A stretch of DNA of 64,000 bases. Origin: Cercis canadensis. Lineage: Eukaryota; Streptophyta; Magnoliopsida; Fabales; Fabaceae. The translations under genes and the position numbers were made by a program. This document shows, piece by piece, positions 23,461 through 37,776 of the stretch; positions within the stretch are counted from its first letter, which is position 1; every line of letters begins with the position of its first letter. The DNA lies in NCBI GenBank assembly GCA_003255065.1, contig QAOA01003631.1:248001-312000 (forward strand). Direction: 5' to 3'. Under the pieces are notes generated by a model. The model worked only from the letters and a program-made list of their open reading frames with translations. It was not told where the DNA came from and did no database searches.

Positions 23461-26400
23461 CTTTAGTTCTTTAGTGTGTGAAATAAGATGAGATGATGAA
23501 TGATTTTGCCAACAAGAGCCTTCAGGCTGCTCTATTTATAAGTCCTTGGTGACTACTGTTTAACGCCAAGTGGAAGATTTAAATAATATGGGAAAAAAAA
23601 AGAAGGGAAAAAAAAAAAAGAATATAGAAAATGGAAAGAAGGGNAGGGAAAAAAAAAAAAGAATGTGAAAGAAAGGAGAAAACAAAAAAAAGAATATAGA
23701 AAATGGAAAGAAGGGAGAAAGTGCTGTCTACGTCTTTAATAAACTTGTGGATGCAAAACTTTGCTCAAATAGAGAAGCTTTTCTCTCAACTTGCTCAATA
23801 CAAGAGGCTACTTCGAAATTCCTATTGTTTCTAGTTTCTAGTTCAGAGTCTAATATTGCTGTACAAGCAAGAGTGATAGAACATTATGTGCCATAAACTC
23901 TATTGCGAGTGGTAGATGGCACTGATTTGCACCATCCATATTTGACAAATTTTCTTCGTGTCATTTTAAATATCATGTTATCTAGAACATTTTGGTTAAG
24001 AACCTTCTTTGTTTTCTGATGGGAACATTTTGTTAAGTGCCCTGTGCTTTTCTGTTGGTAAAGCATTATAGATACCAATAATGCTTAAAAAACATTACTA
24101 ATTGAAGTGCTCTGCTATTGATGATGTGGCTTCCATTTTCTAGAGATATGGGAATTTATTTAGCAACTCGCAAGTGAGTTCATTGGTGGTTTTATCACTT
24201 CAACCTTCCCTATTTTGATAAAGGAAACATTCCTCTTTTCAGAGAATAGATTTTTCTTCTCTTCTCTTTTCATTTCCCCCCTCAAGTAACAAGAAAGTGA
24301 AAAAAGTGCAAGGGTTGGGGTAAAGTTTTTCATTCTTGCATGACATGGGGGGTGACATCTCAGTATATTATTACAACGTTGCTTGTTTTTGACAGCAAAC
24401 AAGTCTTTGTATCAAATTACCAAATCCAACATATATAATAATGAACCCACCCAATGAGAACATCTAATTAGAAAAAGATTAATTATATAATAGGACGAAA
24501 ATTAAGTCAGCTTCTTGGCAGAATATAGAATTTTATTATTCTCATTCACTCATCAAAAACAATTCTTTGAACCTTCGAGGAACAATTTTGTGTTATATGC
24601 AAATGGAATAAAACTCATCTGACCGCAAGGGTTTGTGGTGTGAATTGATCTAATTATGATAATTAACCTGAATTTTTATTCCGCGTAAAAAGTGGGTTAT
24701 CTTTGTTGACGACGGTGATGTCTTAAGGGAGAAACAAGTAATAATATTAAAGGGAGTGGAGGTTTTTCTAGTTCAATGTAAAACTGGGTATATGCATTTA
24801 CTGTGTTGTTCGTTTGTGATCTCAAAGTCCTTTTTGGTGTCTTATCAATAAGATTCTTTTAACTTAAATTGCTAATTTCTTAACAGACTGGAAATATCCT
24901 CAATCCAGAACCCAGCAATGGGTTTCTGATGCTTTTTGTGTGTTTGGTTCTGCATTGCTGATGCTATTCAAGTAGGCAGAAGGAATATTATTTTATTGAC
25001 TTAGATAGGTTATGACATAGCTGGCGCCGCTTTTCATGAAAAATCACTTCCAATTATTTCACCCGCAGCTAGCTGGAAGGTAAATTTTACAGCAACACTT
25101 TTTGGACTTGAGTGATGAATGGGAAAAAGTTTATCTAGAATCTAGATTCACTGAGAGATAGTGTGAAAGATTCAAGCTGTAAAGAAAAAAATTAAGTGGA
25201 CGTTATGTGTGTAAAATGTTATATGAGAGTAATTAGTGTCAAAATAGCATTAGTTACTCAATGAAGGATGGCCAATTAAGAGTGGTACGTACTTGACCGA
25301 TTGGTGCAGTATCCCAGTTGTTGATCTGGACCATTCATTGGGTACTACTCTCAAACAGGTAGTATGCTTAGTTTATGCATATTCCTTAAGCTCTATGGAT
25401 GGAGCAGCAGCAACACACAGGGTGTGTTTCCCCCATAAAGTAATCCCTGTAAGCATATGGAACATATTCTTAAACCAAATACAAGAAAACATATTTCAAA
25501 CGCATTCTGTTTGTTATATGTCAAGCACATAATCCTTACTGACGTTGATACTAAAACAATGCATTAATTTGCACATGGGAGCTGCAAGGAAAATGGAAAC
25601 CAGATATTTTCAGAATAACTTCTAATAAGCACTTAAAGCTTATGACATAATTGATTAGTCACAATCAAGCATAAAACCTAAGCCCCAATTAAGTCTATTC
25701 CAATCTTATCATTTGTTTGATCGTAAAGCATTTTCCTATATATTATGGCTAATTTTTTTTTCTCATTTTATTCTCTAGATTCACTTAATTAAAATTATAA
25801 TTTTACAAGAGATTGAGGATCACAAATAGATAAAGAGGGGGAAACCTAGTTGCAGGAAAGGGGAATAAAAGTACTGTACATAGGGGGCAAAATATCTTTG
25901 TCCTTTCTTCAATTGCAATACTAGACTATACTATTTTATTATTTAGTTTTTTTGATGTGATTAGACTATGGTATTTGACATTTGTATGTCTATTTTGTTT
26001 TCCATGTTTCAAAAGTCACCAATCAAGTTCCCTCCAATCGTTTGAAGTACACATATGCAGTCTTTCCAAATTTCTGGCAATTTCTTTCTATCTCAACAAA
26101 CAGGATATATCACGTAATTTATCAAAATCTAATCTTCGGCCCATTAGAAAGTTGACTTTATTTAGTAACCCATGATTACTTTTTTAAGTTGAATAGGAGG
26201 CCACTAAACTAACAAACCAATGAAGGGATCAATAATTAAGAGATATGTTTTCGCTATAAGAAAGCATACCAAAATAACTAGTATATGCACACATACACTG
26301 CCATATCCATGCAGGTGCACACAATTATGCTCAAAAAATTAATGACTACATATATATATATAACTAATTAAGTATTAATTACTTTAAAGCGTCTAGTAAG

Positions 26401-27396
26401 ATTTCCATTAAAAACAGTTTGATAGGCTTGCTTATTATTTATTATTTTGGTACATTACTTCACGATTTATAGCACATAACTGGTTAAAAGCCATAATTGA
26501 TTCACTAAAACAAGGGGTTACCTAATCCCATTTTCTCAATTATATATGTGGACACGTGCACTTTTTTCTTCTTAGAGAGCATTATTTGCACTTATCCTGT
26601 TGGGTAGGCTTTACATATGGCTTGGATTGTATTTGAAGGTTGTATCCGTAATATAATGTCTGGTGGGGAAGGATAATGTTAGAAAAAGAAGAGGAAAGAA
26701 AAGGTTAAGATATTAATGTCTGAAGGAAGATATGGAAAAAAGAAAATGATTAGGGCAGAGGACAAGACATTGAAAAACTTAAAAGAGAAAATGGTAGTAA
26801 TAAACAAGTACAAGCAGCAGCCACAAAAGAAAACTGATAGAAAGACCAAGAAATAAAAAGAAAAAAACAAGGTCGTGTTTTATTAGTTTGGCAGCTACCC
26901 TATTGGAAAGAAATCAAGGTGTTCACATACTTTGAAAGTTTTTAAATTTAATTAAACTCATTTAATTTTTTTTTTTTATACAACTCAAATTTTATACCTT
27001 ACTTATCATGTCACAATCATCTTGAATTTTCTAAGTTGCAAGCTGAGTTGGAGGTGACAAAAAAATTGGAATCATATTGAAAGAGAAAGTAGCCGTGCAT
27101 GGTTTTGGAACTGATATCAAAAAGTACGAAAATCAGTAGCAGAAATTGAAGAAAATATACTCTCGCAGTCATAAAATTTTCAACAATTTAATTTGAAAGG
27201 AAAAAAATATCAAATTCAGGAAAGTCTAATTAAAGTCTGCTTGTGTAACAATTTGAGCTGTTCAACCACGTTAGGCAGAAGCAAGTCAAGGCCATAATGT
27301 GATTCTCGCACATAGAAACAGCCAAACGCGCCAGTTACGGGTAGAATTAATATTCTGCGTTTTTGTCTAAAATCCTTTGTCAAAGATTAGTACATA
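23461..27396. other. SWEET3 promoter and gene-free spacer
   Basis: Next to the gene is an A/G-rich tract (23590-23720) interrupted by a single N at 23644, with the wording ATATAGAAAATGGAAAGAAG on both sides of it, a likely assembly join. From about 23.9 to 27.4 kb I find only short frames without family resemblance and AT-rich DNA. No RNA gene is supported. Confidence 0.45.
23533..23540 (-). promoter_or_regulatory. SWEET3 TATA box
   Basis: TATAAATA on the minus strand, 73 bp upstream of the SWEET3 ATG, is correctly placed for a short leader. Confidence 0.6.
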
Positions 27397-27764
27397 GACT
27401 AAAATCTTTTTTTAGTTTTTGAAAAATACAGCTACTGACAAATTTATCCTCTAAAAATTTTCAGTGACAAATTGGTCATTGAATTATTATTCTGTCTGAT
27501 AAATTAGTCCTCTGATATTTTAATGAGAAAAGTTCTGGACCCCTATAGACCCATTTTCTAAATTTTTTTCACTGATTTTGTCTAGCTATGTTTAAGCCCT
27601 CATTTTCTCATTTAAGTCCTCATTTTTTTTTCACTAATCTTGCCTATCGGAGGACTAATTTGTCAGCGAAATAATAATTCAAAGACTAATTTGTCACCGA
27701 ACATTTTTAGAAGACAAATTTGTCAATGACTATATTTTTCAAGGACTAAAAAATGGTTTTACTT
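27397..27764. mobile_element. MULE-type MITE with near-perfect 9-bp TSD
   Basis: Flanks TAGTACATA (27388-27396) and TAATACATA (27765-27773) match at eight of nine bases. The arms are inverted copies rich in ACAAATTNGTC units: GACTAAAATC... at the left and ...GGTTTTACTT at the right. There is no coding region. A second, allelic copy of most of it begins right after the N at 27955. Confidence 0.6.
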
Positions 27765-28489
27765 TAATACATACTACGTACAACATCCCGAATTCAACAT
27801 TGCTTAGGTCACGTGCTATCAGGTGGTCACCCCCAAGTCAGATAGCAACTTGTAAATTCTGATTCTAAATTCCTATAAAGAGAATTCCTCAAAACAGCGG
27901 AAAACGTCATGGGTAGTCAATGATTATAAAAAAAATAATAATTATATCTAAAGCNTGAAAAATGCAGCTATTGACAAATTCGTCCTCTAAAAATTTTCAG
28001 TGACAAATTGGTCATTGAATTATTATTCTGTCTGACAAATTAGTCATCTGATACTTTAATGAGAAAAGTTTTGGACCCCTGTAGACCCATATTCTAAATT
28101 TTTTTTACTGATTTTGCCTAGTTATGTTTAAGCCCTCATTTTTTCATTCAAGTCCTCATTTTCTTTTCACTGATCTTGCCTATCAGAAGACTAATTTGTC
28201 AGCAAAATAATAATTCAAAGACTAATTTGTCACCAAACATTTTTAGAGGACAAATTTGTCAATAGCTATATTTTTCAAAGACTAAAAAAAGGTTTTACTC
28301 TAATACATACTACGTACAACATCCCGAATTCAACATTGCTTAGGTCACGTGCTATCAGGTGGTCACCCCCAAGTCAGATAGCAACTTGTAAATTCTGATT
28401 CTAAATTCCTATAAAGAGAATTCCTCAAAACAGCGGAAAACGTCATGGGTAGTCAATGATTATAAAAAAAATAATAATTATATCTAAAG
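27420..28489. repeat. Direct ~0.53-kb duplication split by a single N (likely two alleles)
   Basis: 27420-27954 and 27956-28489 carry the same MITE segment and the same unique flank (ACGTACAACATCCCGAATTC ... ATATCTAAAGC). The flank is essentially identical, while the MITE part differs by scattered substitutions. The N at 27955 sits exactly at the junction. An unmerged contig overlap between haplotypes fits better than a real tandem repeat. Confidence 0.75.
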
Positions 28490-30454
28490 CGTGGGCTGAA
28501 ACTAGAATTTTAACAGATTGTGACACATTACGTGAGGGAGCAATTTTGAGTTAAAAAAAAGGCGATGATCGTTGAAGTGAAGGAGGTACACTTGTTTTGT
28601 CTATTTTTAATAGTGCATGAGCAGGTTTGCTCTGTGCCTAATGCGATATCCAGGAGCCAAGCATTATATTCATAAATATTCATAGTGCCAAACCAGCTTT
28701 TCCAGTGGATATATGCTGGAGATTACAGCCAAAACAATATTGGTTAGGTGTGGACTAGATGGGATATGATCATATTCCAAGAAGAGGGGCTACCTCTATA
28801 GCACTTTGTCTGGAGTTGTCACATTCTTTGGAAATTTGATGTTGCTTAATATATATTCAATTCAAGGTTTGGCCTACCAGTGGAAGTGAATATGTGATGT
28901 GCAATTAAATGCCATGAATCTTACCTACTCATCATGAAGTTTTTGAGGGCGTGTTACAAGTAATTTTTTTTCTGGATTCTTTATTTTAGGCATGATCGCA
29001 CATTTTTAATAAATTTAAAGAAGTGAATTAGTCAAGGTATATGCGAGTGATTCTCCAATCTCAACATGAACATTATGCTTTGGTTTAAATCATGAAGATG
29101 AACTAGTTAATGTACTTAAAATCTTTCCTAAACACTCGCTGCAATATAAAAGTTAATGTTGCTTAACATTAGCAACTAATAAATTCATATATTATCATTT
29201 ATATATCTTGAATCATGTTTCCATTTATTGTTTGTCACATCTCTAAATCTCTAAAAGGTTCATTAGGATCTAAACTCAATTATACATGTGGGCCCTATAG
29301 GCTATAGTTCCCTAGTCAGTGGAACATGTACACATTATAAAATCTTATCCAGGTACAATTGGTAAGTAGTTCTACGTGGTTATGTGTCAACTCGATGTAC
29401 TATTAAGATTGGGTAATAGGAGTTGTGATACATAAGTAACATAACATGGTAGCATGTAAAGCTTCAGATTTCAATGTGAGCCAGTTGGAAGGCAAAACAA
29501 AAGAGATAAAGAAGGAATAGAATTTGTCACTAGTGAGCTGGATTTTAGCTCGCTTTTCAGATTTCACATGGGCTGATATCTAAGATCAAACTGTGAAGTC
29601 TGAGCTTCGTGACAACAACATTTTTAATTTATCTTTTGCTAGGTGGAATTTACTAACTGGTAAAAAAAATGGTTTACCATGGTCCCTGTTGTTTTGGACT
29701 TGGTATTATAAGCCACTTCTTTAGAAACTTTTTAGGTGGACAAGGGTTGAATTGAACCAATGAGGGAGGGGCGCAGGGTTAATGGTTTTGACCTAGTTTT
29801 GGAAATGGAAAGTGGCTGCTCCGACATTGTAGTTGTATAGTAACCCAGTTGGATCTGTGTCACTGCCAAGTAGTTCCTGAGTAGGATGCAGGATTCAGAT
29901 TGCGCAGCATCGACCAAAGTGGGCGCACACCGCAGCCTCTTGTGCCATGCGCTCTTCTATACCATTATATAAGTCATCTCTCTCTCTCTCACTAGCTACC
30001 AACCCACTTTTTTAACCTGATATTTCTTGTCTTATATTCTAAGTTGGGATTAGGTTTAGTCCCTATCAGTTTCATTATCTCGATTTGGACCCTCTAAATC
30101 TTACTATCATCAATTCATTACTATTTAATAATATCATCTACATGTCATAACGGTTTTTATAGACATGACATACACCTGCTTATAAACCATTCATGAAATT
30201 GACATATCATATATAGGTCACTAACCTTTTTTTTTTTTTCTCCAATTAAGTGTGTCTATGTGTGTTTATGTATCACCCATAAATTAATTCAGATTTTAAT
30301 TATAAGTTTAAATTTATAATTATCATAAAAATTGTAAACACTATGTTGCTATGTAATATAGAGATTTATTACATAATCAGTTGATATGATTAAATTCTAG
30401 ACTTGGTACTTTCAACTCTATATATAACCAATAACTTATATACTCTGAAAATGG

Positions 30455-30995
30455 GTTAGCTTTACATTGAATATGATCGATTTTTAATTAAATTTGAAAC
30501 ACGTACCCTTTCTTAGTGCATGATGAGGTAATTAAAGTATTAAACCATAAATGAGCCCCGTCACATCTTTCGACCATTAATCATATGGATATACATTCTA
30601 GAATCCATTTTTTTGGGCACATAATAACAATTGAACTTAATTAAGATTTGATCTACTTAAACCCTTTTCCACTTAAGCACCTTAATTGTAAGCTAACTTA
30701 GCTAAAATGGATAGACAATTAGGACAGAGAAGTCTTGTGCCAGATATTTATCAGAGTAACCAAGTTATCATAGTTTAATTATTTAATTTTTTATTCTTTT
30801 TTTTTTCATTTTCAATTCTCCCAATTATTAACTTAATTACCGTTTATTATTGTTAGCTTTGCATTGAATATGGTATCCTAGGCTTCTAATTAAATTTGAA
30901 ACAGTTACCTTTTTTATTGCATGGTAAGGTAATCAAACTAAGTGTGGTTACCACTTTCCACCATTATTCACGTAAAAATATATATTCTGAGGTAA
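30455..30995 (+). repeat. Diverged direct duplication of ~145 bp
   Basis: Both copies begin GTTAGCTTT-CATTGAATATG, continue CTAATTAAATTTGAAAC / TTAATTAAATTTGAAAC, and end with ACC-ATTA ... ATATACATTCT / ATATATATTCT. Copies lie at 30455-30610 and 30852-30995. They are diverged enough to be a true old duplication, and no N lies between them. Confidence 0.5.
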
Positions 30996-31849
30996 AGCAT
31001 ACAATTTTTTAACAAACATGCACGTCCAATTGATTTTCAATTGGTTTCCTATATACCAACTCACAGACAGAAATAGTGCAACAAAGCAGTGAATATATTT
31101 CGCAAAAGTGATTGATCTTGTCGAACTCAACCAACAAAATGTTATAATGGAGGGGGCTGAAATTGAGGTAAGCACACAGAACAGGAATTTGACTAAAAAG
31201 AGCCCTCAGATATTTTTGAGTCAATAGCGACATATCAGCAGAAAGAGACAGAAACCCAAGAAGACGTACATGTTCTCATAAGTCATAATTGTATGAATAT
31301 GAACATACACCAACTCGATTCAGAGAATTTGAAATGAAAATCTTGATGATAAGCGTAGGAGGTCAATTTTCATCATTATAATTTCCTGTATCCAACTGGA
31401 AATTAGAGTTTATATTGTATTATTCTAGTGATTTATCGATCTACGTCTCTAAAATAGTGTGATTTTTTTTTTGAAATTTTATTAACAATTCCAAACATAG
31501 GTCTCATGAAGATCATTCTTAAGATAGAAGTGAAAAACAAGGTGCAATATTGTTTGTCGAGAATTGTCACTCATTTGTTGTCTTAAAAATAATAAATAAA
31601 GGGTTATACAAGGGGAACATGATTCGCCGCAAAGTGGCCTAGGGCAATGTAGAGTAGGATCTATAATTAAGCACATCTCACGACTAGCTTAATTAAATCC
31701 GCGTGCTTAAAAGAGACTAAGATCAACCGTTCATTATGTAAAAGTTCTGGACAAGTTTGACCTTCCTCTTCTTAGAACACAAGTTGCTCGACTTGCTCAT
31801 AAGCAAATTAGGACAAAATGCAAAGCAAGATTGCAGTAATAAAAAAAAA

Positions 31850-31895
31850 NNNNNNNNNNNNNNNNNNNNNNNNNNNNNNNNNNNNNNNNNNNNNN
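31850..31895. other. Assembly gap (46 N)
   Basis: A run of N bounded by poly-A on both sides, so sequence of unknown length is missing here. Confidence 0.99.
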
Positions 31896-32550
31896 AAAAA
31901 AAAAAAAAAACAAACAAAATTAAGAAGAATGTCCAATCAAGAAAAGCAATTGAGGCCCAGAATGACCCAATATATCACCATTACTCTTGAGCTATGTTTA
32001 ACAAGGGAACTAAATTCAAGTCATTTCAATTAATTACGAACGTGGACCCAAGTGTGACTCAGATGGTTCCCTAATTAGTGGGCTAGGAAGGCATGATATA
32101 TATATAATAACTATTCAACTTTTTCCTTTGACATTCTGTGTTTCAATATAAAAAAAAGGGAATATCCTTAAGCTTTTATATATGCTACTCACTATAGTCA
32201 CTATGCTTCATCAACCTCATATATATATGCATGCTATCACTGAATTCATGTCATGATATAATATTATGTTATGTACTACAAATTAATTGTGCAAACCAAT
32301 TGACTAAGAGCTAATTGGAAGGCAAAGATATAAAGAAACGGTAGAGTTCCTCAATGAATGCATCCGTATCCATCTGGTGTGGCTGAAGCACTACTGACGT
32401 TGTGAGGTTTATCATGTAGAAACATTAATGTTAATTATTACATCTTATTTGTTTAGGTGGGGTGAGGTGGGGGGGAGTTGGAAATGATATTACTAAATTT
32501 TTTTATAAATACAAGTGGACATGAATTGTGATATACAGAATTTAAATTTG

Positions 32551-32553
<3 letters not shown>

Positions 32554-32605
<52 letters not shown>
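32554..32605. repeat. (TA)n microsatellite
   Basis: About 25 uninterrupted TA units. A second one of about 16 units lies at 33806-33837. Confidence 0.95.
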
Positions 32606-32606
<1 letters not shown>

Positions 32607-33800
32607 TAAGAGCAATTAAATTTAAAATTTGAAACAATTATGAAATATTGTGACATAAAACCTTGAGAATAAAAGATAATTGTTTTGATAATTATTGAGT
32701 GATACATGTATATATATTTGTATTTATACAAGAGTGTAACCCTAACAAACTATAAACCCTAGCATGGGTTTACTGTAACTAATTTACAAAAGAAATTAAA
32801 AGTGTTATCCTTTTGTTTAGCTTTCGGTTACAGTAACGAGAGAGGGAGAATTTGAATTTGAAACACTATCATTTTTATCATTAATCTTTTTTATTTAGGG
32901 AGAGTTTATGTGTAGATATATATATATATATATATAAATTGGCTAATTCTTAGTCAAAATGCCAAGGGAATGCAATCCAGATGATTCATCTTTCTCTCTT
33001 AGTTACTCTCATCAGGGGATAATAAGGATATGCATGGGTGGCTGCTGGTAATGCATTTATTTTAGTATTTTACTCTTCAAATGCTTTGTTCGCGAAAATA
33101 TTAATTTGCACGAAGTTTCTTTTTGCGAAAAAGTTACTTCTTGGCGCGCGATAGAACCACTTGAACTGAACATCTTGGAGGCTGTGGGCTAATAAGCTAC
33201 ATGCCATTATGGACCAAAGTTTACAAGTAGGGTTAGTGGACCTTCCTGTCTTTGCAAGCCATGATGAAAATCATATAGAGTCAGACTTACATTAGTGATA
33301 CTGATATATAATATTCATTCTTTAGCTGGCTTTCCCTGTTTTCACAAGCGATTGTGGACTTTGATCAGTTTCATCTAACTCACTAGGCATTCGTGATTGT
33401 GCACGCCTCCAGCATCTTTTAATTTGGCCTTCTTCCTTGCTGCTCAAATTTAGAATCGTAAGGAAACATCCTTTATGTCCACTCAGTGGTTGCTCAATTG
33501 TGCCTAAAAGTGTTTCTTAATATTCAATCTTACCCTCTTTTGTCTTCTCATTCATTCATCCATTATTGTTTTTCTCTCATTTTCTGCTTCCTTTCTCAAC
33601 TGTAAAGCATCTCTTTACTTTATCCATATAGACAAATTTAGCTTTATATAAATATGGGATCATGATAGCCCATTAATAATATTCCAACACATGCTTTAAA
33701 TTTTGAAGTGTATTCTTCTACATGTAAGGCAAGGTAACCTCTTCTCCACCGTTGGGATTGGTACGTACACTACAAGTCTATGAACCTCTAATCTTATATT

Positions 33801-33840
<40 letters not shown>

Positions 33841-36800
33841 AGTGGGTATAACCACAACAAGTGATAATATCAATCTGTCTAGTATGCACCACAGAAATTG
33901 TAAAAATTAAAAAGTAAAAATGAAAATAAGTGCACTTTTGCTGGCTATAAGAGGTTGATACATGACGAACGTACATGTCATTGTCATCATCGCTTGTCTT
34001 ACATGTTTTGGTGTCCATTAATGCTAAAGAGATATTAGTTTCAGTGACTTAACGGTTTGCATTTAAAGATTAACATAGAGAGCTCTTAGCTCGAATGCAG
34101 GGAATAAGATTCTCTGGATTGAAAATTTTTATAGGCCATGTTGGCTAACGACAATGTGCAATGATTCACGCCTAGCTAGAAAGGGTTATATAGCCGCCCT
34201 AATTACTACTTATACACGTAAATTTACTATAGAGATTAAGATTAACCACTCTTTTTGAAAGTGTTGTTGGGTTGAGACTGTTCAGAGAACATTTCTATAT
34301 TAAACAAAGCAAAAATCACTTCGGTTTATTAGATAAGCTTGGATGTTTATCTATATTTTTTGTGATTTGTTATACTGCCAGAATGCTATGATTATAAGTT
34401 AGTACTTATTCTTCTTCTAAATAGACATCTTACGTAGCTCGCAACCTAACACGCATCCTTTACAAATTACAACAACTTGAGTTAAAGTGGGTTAATATAT
34501 ATATAAGATGAAGCGAGAGCCAATTCTTATATACCTGGATTTGAGTAGAGAATATGTAGTAACAATCACTTTATTTAAATTAATAATTAACCTCATTTTA
34601 ATTCTAATAATTTTTTTTTTAACCAAATAGCATTACTCATACTTTTAGTCTATTTCCTTGTAATTAATCCCCCCGATCGAGCAAGGAGACAAGAAAGCTT
34701 TTATTTGTTTTTTCTGTTTCTCTAACTTTCCTACTAATCAGCCAATCAAAAATAACTTTAGCCAACCAATCATTAACATAATGAAAAGTCACCTTCCCCA
34801 CTCGTCTTTCAATTCTATTTCATTTTGTCTTTTCCACTTTCCAGTGGAAGAACAATTTAGAGATAAAATTCTAATCAGAAAGAACTTTCGTTGTAAGTCC
34901 CTCATCCACTTGCAAACTTTATGAATTATGCTATTCCTTAAACTAAATTAGCATTACAGTCAAAGAAGTGTTACACTTTGTCGGTAGTACGGAATACAAT
35001 TCCCAAAGATTGATTAATTAGTGAAAGTAATATGTAGTTCTTAGTATCAATGATGTAAGGAACGCGTTTTTGATGTTCAAGTGTTCTCAAGGTAGGCAAA
35101 GTTCTTGTAGAGTTTGTCAAAGTCTAGATTCACATCACTAATATGAAGACAAGACGAGGGATACTTAAGTGACCTGTTAATCTTCAATCAAAATTTTAAC
35201 TGGCTGACACAATGCATCGGATCCAACTCAAAAGGCGCAAGAGATGCCACATTCAGAGGATATGTTATAAGACTCATCATCCAATGAGAGATCAATCATT
35301 GATGGTTGTCATTACAAATAGCATTTGAACAGTAGTCAGAGATAATAATATACAGCGGAGTCACCTAAGCTTAGTACAGATGGGTAAGGTAAATACGGAT
35401 TTAGATAGAAATTATAATTTCAGTTATAGTAATTAATATTTCCTGATGTACCATCTATCATATTATTATTTTTTTTTACACGAGCATAATGCGTCAAGAA
35501 AAGGAGAAGAGTTACATAAGAAAATAAAATAAAAATATTTTATGTACACCAAACTTTAAAATATAAAAATGTGAGCTCCACCTGTGGGACCTATCCACTT
35601 TTATTTGTTTTGGAAAGCATTCTTATAATTAAAAAAAAAAAAAAAAGTCATTAAATTCAGAAGTGATGAATCACAATTGTCATTTACTTCAAGAAAAGAG
35701 CTTAATTTGTAGAGAGGTGTGGCATAGTTAATTAGTTATCTCAATTTTTTCATGAAAAATAAAGATCATATGTAAAGTGTAAATAGTGTTGTTCTACAGA
35801 AGCAAAGTGTAAATATATATTCTGTTTCCCAGCTTTAGAGGTCAATTTGCTTAAACTCCACTAGGATATATATATATATATATAGCTTTAACTCATTCTC
35901 CAACAAGAATCAAAAGAACTATTTTTTTTGTCCCACAGTTTCCCATCAGATTGGAATTATATTCAAGTCAAACCACAAACGCAACCAGAATTCTAATACC
36001 AAAACACGCTCTCGGTAAAATAACTAATTATTTAAGTGCTATGAATGTGTTCAAGTTCAACCTTTTAGAGAATGTTCTCATTTTTCACACTCGTCATGGA
36101 TTTTCAAAATTAACTCTTGGGGGGCTCTTCAAGTTTGGACATAAATCATGTATATCTTTTTTACCAAAATAAATAATTTTTTTTCTGTTCAATTCGGCAT
36201 ATTCTTATTTGTGATCTATTACTTGATAGCTAAGAAAATTTGTCCAACATGAGATTTACTTTAAAGCGGTTTAATAATAAAGATTTGAGTGTCAAATCTG
36301 GCTTGTTTTAAATGGTATTTATATTGGATTTGGTAAAATGACCTTTTTTGCTTTTAACATTACAAATATGGGTTGGGTAAAGAAAGATGTCTAAATGAAA
36401 AAATTGCCCCACATGGATTCGAATCCAGATTTGTTCTGAATCTGATTATAAAACTTTCAGATACTAATTGAATCAATAGCTAGTTTCTTTTCTTTTTTTT
36501 TTAGAGGAAGTGGAGGGGCCGCTGGCGCTAATGAACCAAAAGCTAGTCGATAAATAATAACATAACAGTTTAGATTGGCATGGGCTTTTGAGCTAGTTTG
36601 GGCATTGTTGTGGGTTAAGACCCAGAATGTCCCAAACAGACTGGGTTCCTATGGGCTATGGATCTCACTTGGCTTGAGATTCTGAGTGTGATTATCAGTG
36701 GAAAGCCCAGTTACCACAGAAGCAAAAAATAAAATAAAATAAATAAATAGACCCAGTTATTAAATCTGAAGCAGTGTTTTCTCAGCTCTTGTCGTATGGA

Positions 36801-36849
36801 TTTCCCTGGGAACATGGAGTTCCCAGTTGCCAATCTCTTTGATACTGAA

Positions 36850-37500
36850 TTTGTTTTTTAGTTTTTTGAGAATTTTAACTTGAAAAATAATGATTCAAGT
36901 TTTTTTAAAAAATATTCCCACAAAAATGTTCCTATGGAGGGAGTTAGGAATTTTGAATTCCCGTAGCATGAAAAACTTTTTTCCATATAAAAAGACTATT
37001 TTATCCACTCTTACCCCTCACCTAAGTTTTTTTTTAGGAATAATTTCATTACTTAGTACTACAACTCAGACTTTATTTTTGTGGAGAAGAATAAAATATC
37101 ATATTTTGTATAATTTTTATATTTTAATTTTAGTCAACAAAAAAATTAAAAAGTTATGTGAATAAAAAATGTATTTGAATTTTTGTTACTATTTATTTTT
37201 TTCACTTTGTGTGTAAAAAATGTATTTTTTTTTCATATTATTTGTTATATGTGAATCTCATAAAAAAAATAATATATAATAACAAATTTTTTTTCATCCA
37301 AATTTAAATAAGGATATTTTGAAAAAAATAGCATTTGAACCAAACATAAAGAAATAAGATTCCCAAGAATGAATATCCAACTTTTCTAGGAATATTTACA
37401 ACTGACCAAACATAAATTGTAACATTCATGAAAACAAGATTTTCAAGAATGATGTTTCTCGAGAACCAAAAAAAATCTCTATACCAAACGCCACCTAGGA
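36850..37500. mobile_element. Possible MITE remnant (ACCAAACGCCACC-type end)
   Basis: The right side has repeated ACCAAACATAAA wording and ends ATACCAAACGCCACCTAG, the phrase that commonly closes plant non-autonomous elements. The left side has loosely complementary TTTTTTAG and AGGAAT wording. No clear left terminus or target duplication was found. Confidence 0.3.
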
Positions 37501-37776
37501 ATAAATTGTTTAGTCTACAACAAAGATGAGAGGAAGAGAGAAAGTATTCAGTAGAATTTCATTGAAGATATATTACATGTAACATGTATAGGCGGTTATG
37601 TACTTATATGCAACTTCAAGTCTTTCATATAAAAATTACATGGGTATGAGTGTGAGAAACTGATTTTTGTGTGCTTATATGACTGATACAAAATATGAGT
37701 ACACTGGCATGACTAGGGAACATGGGACTATCATCATAGAGAGTTGTATAAGGGAAGCATATATATATTAGTGAGT

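Larger units (their letters stand above)
28490..37776. other. Long gene-free spacer with microsatellites and an assembly gap
   Basis: No coding exon is supported over 9 kb. Contents: (TA)n tracts at about 32554-32605, 32919-32936 and 33806-33837; a gap of 46 N at 31850-31895 bordered by poly-A; a diverged segmental duplication (30455-30610 against 30852-30995); and a possible MITE remnant at about 36850-37500. The last part should include the SIG5 3' UTR. Confidence 0.5.

Noticed and set aside
36410-36430. tRNA gene suggested by GGATTCGAATCC
   Set aside because: Only a T-arm-like palindrome is present. No acceptor stem, D-arm or anticodon arm can be drawn at the right spacing on either strand.
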